Positions 57,222-64,000 of a DNA stretch of 64,000 nt are shown here, one piece after another. Every line of letters starts with the position of its first letter. Position 1 is the first letter of the stretch. This DNA comes from Komagataeibacter sp. FNDCF1 (GTDB lineage Bacteria; Pseudomonadota; Alphaproteobacteria; Acetobacterales; Acetobacteraceae): assembly GCF_021295335.1 (NCBI RefSeq), contig NZ_JAIWOT010000001.1:1801001-1865000 (forward strand), given 5' to 3'. Under the pieces are notes generated by a model that was not told the origin of the DNA, did no database searches, and saw nothing but the letters and a program-made list of their open reading frames with translations. The translations under genes and the position numbers were made by a program.

Positions 57222-57298
57222 ATGTCGCCTTTTGCGCCAGACGCCTGGCTGTGACCCCGAACGACCGTGCTGTCGATCATGTGCTGCCAGTCATCGAT
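57222..57298 (-). pseudogene. IS5-family transposase remnant
   Basis: The minus strand reads DDWQHMIDSTVVRGHSQASG then AKGDI-stop, the first catalytic-Asp region of an IS5/IS427-type transposase. Only 25 codons remain. Confidence 0.75.
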
Positions 57299-57330
57299 TA
57301 TACCAACCGTTGATTGCTATAACCTATGAG
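57299..57330. mobile_element. End fragment of IS630 type c
   Basis: TACCAACCGTTGATTGCTAT and the bases up to 57330 equal one terminus of the IS630-c copies. The rest of the element is gone. It supplies the stop codon of the adhesin fragment. Confidence 0.88.
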
Positions 57331-59170
57331 CCCGTCGTCTTCGCCGTGGCGTCGGCATGGTTGGCGATGTCATTGGCCACCAGCGTGCCCGTGGACAGCT
57401 GGTTGAGCGCGGCCGCCGCCGTGCTTTCGATCACCCCCCCGTTCAGGGTCGTCGTGCCGCTCGCCGTGACATCAAGACCGCCACTGCCCGCATACAGCCC
57501 GGACTGCGTCGCCTCGGTCGAGGCATAGCTGTCCTTGACGGTCGTGTGACTGAAACTCGCGCTGCCCCCGATGTCACCCGCGCCCCAGACCGGCACCGAG
57601 AAGCTGGCGTCCACACCCGTGGTCTTCGAATTATAGTTCGACGTATCCTGCGCCGTGGTGATGGTCAGGTCTTTCGTCGCGACATCAATCGATTTGCCGC
57701 TGATTTCCGCCCCGTTCAGGGTCGTCGTGCCAGTCGCGTTGGCAATGGTGACGGTGTCCGTACCGCTGACCGTGCTGTCCACCGCCGTGCTGGACGCGGC
57801 ATTGGTGTTGGTCTTCGAGGCGCCCAATTCGCCCTCGATGCTGACCCCGGCCCCTTTCGTGCCGATACTGGCCGAGGCCCCCACGCTCGCCTCGATCGAT
57901 TTCGAGCTGGCGACCTCGTGCGTCGTGTCATACCCCGCCTGCAGCGTCACCTGCCCCGGCGCGGTCAGGGTCACGTCCTGGCCCGAAAGCTGGGACGCCG
58001 TCGCCACGATATTGCCCGACTGGCTGTCGGTCGGCACGCCGCCTGTCGCGGTCACGGCCAGCGTGTTGCCCGCCGCCGCCGTCGAACCCTGCACCGTGCC
58101 CGTCGTCAGCGTCGTGCTCGACTTCTCGAGGTCAAAGCCGATATTCGACTGCACCGCAATCAGGTCGATATTGCCCTTGGCGGTGTCGCCTTTCTCGAAC
58201 AGGCTGGAAACGGACTTGACCTGTCTTGACGCCTCCAGACCGACCTGGGCGCCCATGCCCGCCGCCGCTGCACCGTCCACTCCGGCGAGACGCCCGCTAT
58301 CCTTGCCACTCGCCTGGGAGGCGGACAGGGCGATATCCACCATCTGTCCCACGACCGAGTTCGGGTTTAGCCCCGTGGTATCGCCGATGAACAGCGACTT
58401 GTGCGTCTGGGTCTGGGTGGCGACATCCTCAAGCGCATTGAATGACACCGACGATCCCGTGACCGTCGCATCCTTCGCAGCCCCGAGATCGGATCCGTTG
58501 ATCGTGACCGGCCCGTTCGCCGTGATGCTCAGATTGCCGCCGGTCGATGCGATCTCGCTGGGGGTCCAGCTGGTCTGGGAATAGGTGTCGGTATCGGTCG
58601 TCTTGCCAAAGCCGATCCTGGCCGAAGCCCCGCTGGTGCCAAGGAACAGCCCGGACGATTTCTGTTCATAGAAGGCGTTGGCCGTATCCTTCAGGGCGTT
58701 TTCGGTGAACGTTCCACCCGCCTGAAGCGTGACATTGCCGCCGCCTGCGACAGTGCCCGCCACGGACATGTCCCTGCCCGAGACCATGGTGACATTGTCA
58801 TTGGCCGCTACCGTGCTGCCGACCTGGTCGGTGGAACTCTCGCTCGAGGTCGTGGTGGTCCTGTTCAGGAAGCCGTGCTCGACGGTGCGGGTATAGGAGG
58901 ACTGGCTGTCGGTGACCGCGTTGAGGTTCACGTTGCCCGTCGCCATCAGCGTGGCCGACTTCCCGGCCGCGACCGTGGCGCCCGCCAGGGTGAGGTCGCC
59001 GCCGAGGGCGGCCGCCGTCAGGGTCCCGCCCGTGCTGACCGACGCCCCGAAATTCTCCGTCTCGGCCGCGCGGTGGCTGTAATCATGCTGCTCGATGTCC
59101 TGCGACGCGCTCGCCGCAACCGAACCCAGCGTGATCCCCTGCCCTGCCACAAGCGTGGTATCGCCCACCC
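57331..59170 (-). pseudogene. Filamentous-haemagglutinin-type adhesin, internal fragment
   Basis: About 610 codons of Thr/Gly/Ala/Ser-rich repeats such as GDTTLVAGQGITLGSVAA, NVTLQAGGTFTENA and TTTLNGAEISGKSIDV, matching haemagglutinin-repeat (two-partner secretion, TpsA-type) passengers. There is no signal or TPS domain at the N-terminus, which begins at an IS256 remnant. The C-terminus ends with the IS630 fragment (…TTGS-stop). It may equally be part of a contact-dependent inhibition CdiA-like protein. As it stands it cannot be secreted. No partner TpsB is in the window. Confidence 0.8.
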
Positions 59171-59358
59171 GCGGCCACTTTCCCAGTGACGAGGCCGCAG
59201 CAAAATTGATTTACCTGGCGCTCAATGCCACCTCATCAGAGTGGAAGCGCTCAGTGAGCGAATGGTATGCTGTCAGATGCCAGCTCGCCATCATGTTCGA
59301 TGATCGTTTCCCAATGGCCTGAAAAAGTGCCACCGCACAAAATTCTACACAGTCTCCC
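59171..59358 (+). pseudogene. IS256-family transposase C-terminal remnant
   Basis: Reads GHFPSDEAAAKLIYLALNAT then SSEWKRSVSEWYAVRCQLAI and MFDDRF-PMA-stop at 59322, the C-terminus of mutator-type (IS256) transposases. AAAATTCTACACAGTCTC at 59338-59355 looks like the terminal repeat of that element, immediately before the vsr sequence resumes. Confidence 0.82.
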
Positions 59359-59824
59359 GGAACGAAGCGCCCAAATGGCCTTGGTAAAGGGGAAGAATAC
59401 GAAACCCGAGCTTCGCGTCCGCCGCGCTTTGCACGCGGCGGGCTTTCGATATCGTCTCCATGACAAATCCCTTCCGGGACATCCGGATATTGTTTTTCGT
59501 TCTCGGAAAACGGTGATCTTCGTCCACGGATGCTTCTGGCACCGCCATTCAGATCCAAATTGCAAGCTCGCCCGGCTACCCAAATCGCGGTTAGAATTTT
59601 GGGAGCCCAAACTTGACGCAAACGCCGCTCGCGACCGACGCAACAAGGCTCTTCTGGAGGATGCAGGCTGGAAAGTTATAACAATATGGGAGTGTCAGAC
59701 GACACCCTCAACAATACAATCGACGATCGTAAATACGAAGAAACAATTAGAATATATCACTTCGAATAACGACGCCTCTAAGAGCCCGATCCGAAAGTTT
59801 TTGAACAATACCAGCCTGTTGTGA
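59300..59824 (+). CDS. vsr: Very-short-patch repair endonuclease Vsr, ends altered by IS elements
   Basis: Family sequence runs from LPERSAQMALVKGKNTKPEL to WKVITIWECQ, with the catalytic GHPDIVF (Asp), FVHGCFWHRH (zinc/His) and RDRRNKALLEDAGW. The nearest start, ATG 59300, lies in the IS256 remnant, so the native first ~7 residues are replaced. The stop at 59822-59824 lies inside the next IS1031-like element, so the tail SPIRKFLNNTSLL is foreign. The core is complete and could be active. No cytosine methyltransferase (dcm) partner is in the window. Confidence 0.82.
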   Translation: MIVSQWPEKVPPHKILHSLPERSAQMALVKGKNTKPELRVRRALHAAGFRYRLHDKSLPGHPDIVFRSRKTVIFVHGCFWHRHSDPNCKLARLPKSRLEFWEPKLDANAARDRRNKALLEDAGWKVITIWECQTTPSTIQSTIVNTKKQLEYITSNNDASKSPIRKFLNNTSLL

Positions 59825-60711
59825 TTCATCCGTCTTTGCGAAGAGATGGAGTGAATGGTGACATGGACTGGTATTGCCCGGCGCGAGTATAGCCGGGAAG
59901 GCTTGCGATATCCATCGGACATGACGGACGGGGAGTGGACTTTGATCATGCCATTTGTGCCCCCTGCGAAACGGGGCGGTCGTCCGCGCACGACGGATAT
60001 GCGCGAGGTGGTCAACGCGATGCTCTACATAGCCTCGGCCGGGTGCGCGTGGCGTCTGCTGCCGAAATGCTTTCCGCCGGTCTCGACCGTCAGGCGCTAT
60101 TTTTACGCCTGGCGTGATGCCGGAGTATTCGAGGCCATGAATACGGTGCTGGTCATGAGCCTGCGCGAGATCGAGGGGCGTGACGCCTCTCCGAGCGCAG
60201 GCGTGATTGACAGCCAGTCGGTGAAAACCACGGAAAGTGGCGGGATTTCAGGCTATGACGCGGGGAAAAAGGTCAAGGGCCGCAAGCGCCATATCGTGAC
60301 GGATACCTGCGGCTTCCTGATCTTTCTCCTCGTTCATGCCGCCGACATCCAGGACCGTGATGGGGCCGTTGATGTCCTGGCAGCGATACGCAGGCGCTTT
60401 CCCTGGCTGCGCCACATCTTTGCTGATGGCGGTTATGCTGGCGACAAATTGCGAAACGCGCTCGCCGCCATGGGAAAATGGACCCTCGAAATCATCAGGC
60501 GGTCCGATACGACGAAGGGCTTTCAGATCCTGCCGCGTCGCTGGGTGGTGGAACGGACATTCGCATGGCTGGGACGGTGCAGGCGGCTCGCCAAAGATTG
60601 GGAACAATCCATTGCTTCCTCAACCGCATGGACATTGATCGCCTCGATCCGAATGCTCACACGACGGACAGCAAGGCATTGTCAGGGTTGAAAAACTTTC
60701 GGATCGGGCTC
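59782..60711 (+). mobile_element. IS1031-like element, tandem copy 1
   Basis: 930 bp, GAGCCCGATCCGAAAG ends, TAA at 59779-59781 and 60712-60714. The second TAA is shared with tandem copy 2. Confidence 0.92.
59855..60691 (+). CDS. IS5-family (IS1031 group) transposase
   Basis: A 278-residue intact frame, over 95% identical by eye to the copy in narK. Motifs GVIDSQSVKTTE, ADGGYAGDK and RRWVVERTFAWLG are present. Confidence 0.93.
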   Translation: MVTWTGIARREYSREGLRYPSDMTDGEWTLIMPFVPPAKRGGRPRTTDMREVVNAMLYIASAGCAWRLLPKCFPPVSTVRRYFYAWRDAGVFEAMNTVLVMSLREIEGRDASPSAGVIDSQSVKTTESGGISGYDAGKKVKGRKRHIVTDTCGFLIFLLVHAADIQDRDGAVDVLAAIRRRFPWLRHIFADGGYAGDKLRNALAAMGKWTLEIIRRSDTTKGFQILPRRWVVERTFAWLGRCRRLAKDWEQSIASSTAWTLIASIRMLTRRTARHCQG

Positions 60712-60714
60712 TAA

Positions 60715-61644
60715 GAGCCCGATCCGAAAGTTTTTGAACAATACCAGCCTGTTGTGATTCATCCGTCTTTGCGAAGAGATGGAGTGAATGGTGACATGGA
60801 CTGGTATTGCCCGACGTGAACATAGCCGGGAAGGAATGCGATATCCATCGGATACGACGGACGAGGAGTGGGCTCTGATCATGCCATTTATACCCCCGGC
60901 GAAACGGGGTGGTCGCCCCCGCACGACGGATATGCGCGAGGTGGTCAACGCGATGCTCTACATAGCCTCGGCCGGGTGTGCGTGGCGTTTGCTGCCGAAA
61001 TGCTTTCCGCCGGTCTCAACCGTCAGGCGCTATTTTTACGCCTGGCGTGATGCCGGATTGTTCGAAGTCATGAATACGGTCCTGGTCATGAGCCTGCGCG
61101 AGATTGAGGGGCGTGAAGCCTCTCCAAGCGCGGGCGTGATTGATAGCCAGTCGGTAAAAACCACGGAAAGCGGCGGGCTTTCGGGCTATGACGCGGGTAA
61201 GAAGGTCAAGGGCCGCAAGCGCCATATCGTGACGGACACCTGCGGCTTCCTGATCTTTCTCCTCGTTCATGCCGCCGACATCCAGGACCGTGATGGGGCG
61301 GTTGATGTTCTGGCGGCAATACGCAGGCGCTTTCCCTGGCTGCGCCACATCTTTGCTGATGGCGGCTATGCTGGCAACAAATTGCGATCCGCGCTCGCCT
61401 CCATGGGAAAATGGACGGTCGAAATCATCAGGCGGTCCGATACGGCGAAGGGCTTTCAGATCCTGCCGCGCCGCTGGGTGGTTGAACGGACATTCGCCTG
61501 GCTGGGACGGTGCAGGCGGCTCGCCAAAGATTGGGAAAAGTCCATTGCTTCCTCAACCGCATGGACATTGATCGCCTCGATCCGCATGCTCACACGACGG
61601 ACAGCAAGGCATTGTCAAGCTTGAAAAACTTTCGGATCGGGCTC
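60715..61644 (+). mobile_element. IS1031-like element, tandem copy 2
   Basis: 930 bp in direct orientation right after copy 1, with only TAA between them. TAA is repeated at 61645-61647. Confidence 0.92.
60788..61624 (+). CDS. IS5-family (IS1031 group) transposase, diverged copy
   Basis: 278 residues, intact, with scattered substitutions relative to copy 1 (REHSREGMRYPSDTTDEEWA), showing that it is a separate lineage rather than a fresh duplication of its neighbour. Confidence 0.93.
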   Translation: MVTWTGIARREHSREGMRYPSDTTDEEWALIMPFIPPAKRGGRPRTTDMREVVNAMLYIASAGCAWRLLPKCFPPVSTVRRYFYAWRDAGLFEVMNTVLVMSLREIEGREASPSAGVIDSQSVKTTESGGLSGYDAGKKVKGRKRHIVTDTCGFLIFLLVHAADIQDRDGAVDVLAAIRRRFPWLRHIFADGGYAGNKLRSALASMGKWTVEIIRRSDTAKGFQILPRRWVVERTFAWLGRCRRLAKDWEKSIASSTAWTLIASIRMLTRRTARHCQA

Positions 61645-61647
61645 TAA

Positions 61648-61830
61648 GAGCCTGAATCAGAAAGCGGTTTGATTGATTTTTCGCAGAACTCTGCGGATAT
61701 GGGCAATCATCAACCACGCATGGGATGACGAGATTGTTGCCTCGACATCCTTCGTGAGGCGACGGCAGCGTCCGAGCCATGCAAAGCTACGCTGTAAGCT
61801 CCCGGCGACTGACGCCTTGCTGAATACTTC
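61648..61830 (-). pseudogene. IS5-family transposase C-terminal remnant
   Basis: The minus strand reads RSFAWLGRCRRLTKDVEATI then SSSHAWLMIAHIRRVLRKIN and QTAF-stop. The adjoining GAGCCTGAATCAGAAAG (61648-61664) is a variant IS1031-type end. The N-terminal part is absent. Confidence 0.8.
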
Positions 61831-61852
61831 TGGTCTGGTTCAGCTATGAAGC

Positions 61853-62341
61853 ATGAGCGATTTAAGAGATAGGGACGCGGTACTACCTGCGAGTGTCGCA
61901 GGTAGTACCGCAGAGAGGCTCCAAAGGAGCGGTAGAGAGACAGGCGAGCGGGACAGGCTGGCGGACGCCTCGCGGATCGAGATCGTTTCGGATCGCCGCC
62001 GCTGGCACGCCCCTGAATTTCGCGCGCGAGTGGTCATCGCGTCCTACGAGAGCCGACGCCCCATAAGGGAGGTGGCTGCACAGTATGGGATCCATCCAAG
62101 TCTGGTGTTTCGCTGGCGGCGAGAGGCTCGGGCCAAAGCGCAGGCCAAAGGCGGGACATCGTTCATACCTGTCATGGTGGCCCCGGTCCCCGAGCCGCCG
62201 CCATTGGAGCGTCGGAGAGCACAGGGAACGCTGTCCGGCCAAGCCGTCAGCCTGGTCTTTCCGGACGGTGTGCGGCTGGAGTTCGACATAGGGCTGTCCG
62301 CTGATCGTCTGCGTGAGATTGTGGGCGCACTACGATCATGA
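61853..62341 (+). CDS. tnpA: IS66-family accessory protein TnpA
   Basis: 162 residues. After an Arg-rich lead-in, HAPEFRARVVIASYESRRPI and REVAAQYGIHPSLVFRWRRE form the HTH of IS66 OrfA, and the tail LVFPDGVRLEFDIGLSADRL is the family end. A perfect 16-bp hairpin sits 25 bases after the start codon. The stop overlaps the tnpB start by four bases. Confidence 0.88.
   Translation: MSDLRDRDAVLPASVAGSTAERLQRSGRETGERDRLADASRIEIVSDRRRWHAPEFRARVVIASYESRRPIREVAAQYGIHPSLVFRWRREARAKAQAKGGTSFIPVMVAPVPEPPPLERRRAQGTLSGQAVSLVFPDGVRLEFDIGLSADRLREIVGALRS
61877..61911. repeat. Perfect 16-bp inverted repeat with 3-base loop in the tnpA start region
   Basis: GCGGTACTACCTGCGA (61877-61892), loop GTG, TCGCAGGTAGTACCGC (61896-61911). 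In RNA this stem would be very stable and close to the initiation codon. Confidence 0.9.
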
Positions 62342-62480
62342 TCCCGCTTCCTTCCACGCTGAGGATATGGCTGGCGGCCGGTGTAACCGATATGCGCCTG
62401 GGGATGCCCGGGCTGGCGTTGAAAGTCCAGGAAGCACTGGGTCGTGACCCTTTCGCGGGTGACGTCTATGCCTTCAGATT
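62338..62480 (+). pseudogene. tnpB: IS66 TnpB, truncated by an IS110-family element
   Basis: MIPLPSTLRIWLAAGVTDMR and GMPGLALKVQEALGRDPFAG then DVYAFR match the first ~47 residues of IS66 OrfB. The conserved continuation (GRRGD...) is lost where the IS110-family element begins near 62480. The IS66 transposase TnpC would be beyond the right edge. Confidence 0.88.
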
Positions 62481-62550
62481 CCATGAGGAGTGGATAGCGA
62501 GCCGCGCCGTGTCAGAGTGTGCTTGCTGAAACTCTCTGGAGGGCAGAACC

Positions 62551-63717
62551 ATGCTCGAGGCATCTGATCATCCCACGACCCCGGTCGCTATCCGCGTTGA
62601 TCTTGGCGCGATCTTCGTTTCACTGGAACTTGGAAAATCGAGTTGGCTGGTCACATCGCTCTCACCCGGAAGCGAGAAGATGTCGCGCCACTCGGTTCAA
62701 GGTGGCGATATTGCGGGCCTGTTCGGCTGTTTCACTAGTCTTCGTGACAAGGCCCGCGCTCGGGAAGGAAGACTTTTTCCGCTTGTGGTGATTCAGGAAG
62801 CCGGATTGGATGGATTCTGGATCGATAGAGCCTTGAAGCAGGAGGACTGGATCGAGAGCCATGTCGTCGATGCGGCGTCGATCGCAGTTCCCCGCAAGCA
62901 CCGGCGTGCAAAGACGGATCGTATCGACGGGGAGATGCTGGTCCGTACGCTGCTGGCGTTCAAACGCGGAGAGGCACGGGTCTGCTCAATGGTCCGCCCT
63001 CCATCACGGGAAGAGGAAGACCGCCGACGTCTCAGTCGGGAGCGTAAGGTTCTGGTGGGCGAGCGCACGCGGCATATCAACCGCGTCCAGGGCCTGCTGC
63101 TGAGCCAGGGCATTCGAGGTTACCGGCCGCTGCGACGGGATCGGCGTGCCTGTCTCGACGAGTTGCGAACGGGCGATGGTCATCCCTTGCCGAAGCATCT
63201 CAAGGCGCAGATCGGACGAGAACTGGACCGCATCGAACTTCTCATGGAACAGATTAAAATGGTTGAGAGCGAACGGGACGAATTGGCAAAAGTGAATGAC
63301 AACAATCAATGTTCGCCAGTTGTCCTGTTGCAGGGTCTCAGAGGGATTGGCGCCGAGTTTGCCACCGTTCTGACGCAGGAAGGACTGTTCCGGCATTTCG
63401 ACAACAGGCGGCAGGTCGCGGCTTATGCCGGTCTGGCGCCTTCGCCGTGGAAAAGCGGATCGATCGACCGTGAACAAGGCGTCTCGAAATCCGGTAATCC
63501 GCGCCTGCGCACGGCCATGATCCAGCTTGCCTGGCTGTGGCTCCGCTACCAGCCTGACACCGCGCTGGCGCAGTGGTTCCATGAACACGTGGGCGCAAGA
63601 AGTAACCGGAGCCGCAAAACGGCGATCGTTGCCCTGGCCCGCAAGCTTCTTGTTGCGCTCTGGAAATATGTCACGAGTGGTGTCGTTATCGATGGCGCGC
63701 ATCCGGCGTCCCGCTGA
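62551..63717 (+). CDS. IS110-family transposase (DEDD recombinase), second type
   Basis: A 388-residue intact protein, MLEASDHPTTPVAIRVDLGA. The N-terminal DEDD domain has IRVDLGAIFV (Asp), VVIQEAGLDGFW (Glu) and AKTDRIDGEML (Asp-Asp). The C-terminal domain has LQGLRGIGAEFATVLTQEGL, AAYAGLAPSPWKSGSIDREQ and SKSGNPRLRTAMIQLAWLWL. It is clearly different from the element in dnaE2. Confidence 0.9.
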   Translation: MLEASDHPTTPVAIRVDLGAIFVSLELGKSSWLVTSLSPGSEKMSRHSVQGGDIAGLFGCFTSLRDKARAREGRLFPLVVIQEAGLDGFWIDRALKQEDWIESHVVDAASIAVPRKHRRAKTDRIDGEMLVRTLLAFKRGEARVCSMVRPPSREEEDRRRLSRERKVLVGERTRHINRVQGLLLSQGIRGYRPLRRDRRACLDELRTGDGHPLPKHLKAQIGRELDRIELLMEQIKMVESERDELAKVNDNNQCSPVVLLQGLRGIGAEFATVLTQEGLFRHFDNRRQVAAYAGLAPSPWKSGSIDREQGVSKSGNPRLRTAMIQLAWLWLRYQPDTALAQWFHEHVGARSNRSRKTAIVALARKLLVALWKYVTSGVVIDGAHPASR

Positions 63718-64000
63718 TGGAAACACCACAGACATAAACCCCATCCCCAGGACCTGATCAGTCCTGTGGATCCAGGTGAACGGACCGATCGGCCCCATGG
63801 CTTGCAATGCCGACCTTTCAGAATGGTCCCGTTCTCCTGAGCCTTTGCCCCGAATGCGGGATAGTGGTGCTGCCGCGCGCGAGCGGCGACCGGATGTGAG
63901 GTTCTACAGGTGCGGCATCGCGCCGGTAGTCGTTAAACAGGCTCAGACCATGGATCCAAAACACGGAGAAGAAAAAATGATCTCGCAGTGAAAGTGGCCA
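63718..64000. other. 3' non-coding part of the second IS110-family element
   Basis: No gene is convincing here. TTTCAGAATGG at 63823-63833 weakly resembles the left junction (CTTCAGATTCC), but only six or seven bases match, so no guide can be claimed. Confidence 0.4.

Larger units (their letters stand above)
62481..64000 (+). mobile_element. Second IS110-family element, right end beyond the window
   Basis: About 70 bases of leader precede the transposase, and at least 283 bases of non-coding DNA follow it before the window edge, again the IS1111-type layout with space for a 3' guide RNA. The left border is placed by loss of TnpB homology and is approximate. Confidence 0.75.

Overview
The window looks like DNA from an acetic acid bacterium (Acetobacteraceae, probably the Komagataeibacter/Gluconacetobacter group). 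The reasons are the GC-rich coding sequence, the set of gluconate/ketogluconate genes, several copies of an IS1031-like element with GAGCCCGATCCGAAAG ends, and plasmid-type rep, toxin-antitoxin and mobilisation genes. This assignment is inference. No rRNA, tRNA or CRISPR array was seen. About half of the window is insertion-sequence DNA or IS debris.

Region 1 (1-2.5 kb) holds the end of an IS1182-type element, an IS630-type element and an IS701-type scar. Region 2 (2.5-13.4 kb) is a gluconate block: OprB-like porin, GntP permease, divergent gluconate 5-dehydrogenase, L-idonate dehydrogenase and gluconokinase. The idonate gene is split by a 4.4-kb pile of IS elements (IS701, IS5, inverted IS701), and a 766-bp tandem duplication covers one idnD/IS border.

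Region 3 (13.4-28.7 kb) is a nitrate-assimilation cluster on the minus strand: NarK-type transporter, outer-membrane porin, NirB-NirD fusion, nitrate reductase fused to a diflavin reductase, NasT antiterminator, NasS nitrate sensor and a nitrate-reductase-associated protein. The transporter is split near its 5' end by an IS1031-like copy. A plus-strand flavohaemoglobin/DUF488 pair with an NsrR-like palindrome lies beyond the operon promoter region.

Region 4 (28.9-45 kb) looks like a decaying plasmid backbone: a truncated winged-helix/HTH gene, two oriT-like sites (one split by an IS), a small ribbon-helix-helix gene beside strong palindromes, three toxin-antitoxin pairs, and an iteron/DnaA-box origin beside a RepA-type initiator that has lost its N-terminus. 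IS630, IS1182, IS3 and IS5 elements are scattered through it; several abut at single shared CTAG tetranucleotides.

Region 5 (45-49.4 kb) has a DUF6880-like protein, a serine-recombinase fragment and a HipBA pair. Region 6 (49.4-57.2 kb) is an SOS mutagenesis cassette, imuA-imuB-dnaE2, with a GTTC-N7-GTTC LexA box and a divergent SRAP/HMCES gene. dnaE2 is split by an IS110-family element whose 3' non-coding part contains short copies of both insertion junctions, as expected for a guide (bridge/seek) RNA. Region 7 (57.2-64 kb) is an adhesin fragment, an orphan vsr gene, tandem IS1031-like copies and an IS66 element cut by a second IS110-family element that runs off the right edge.
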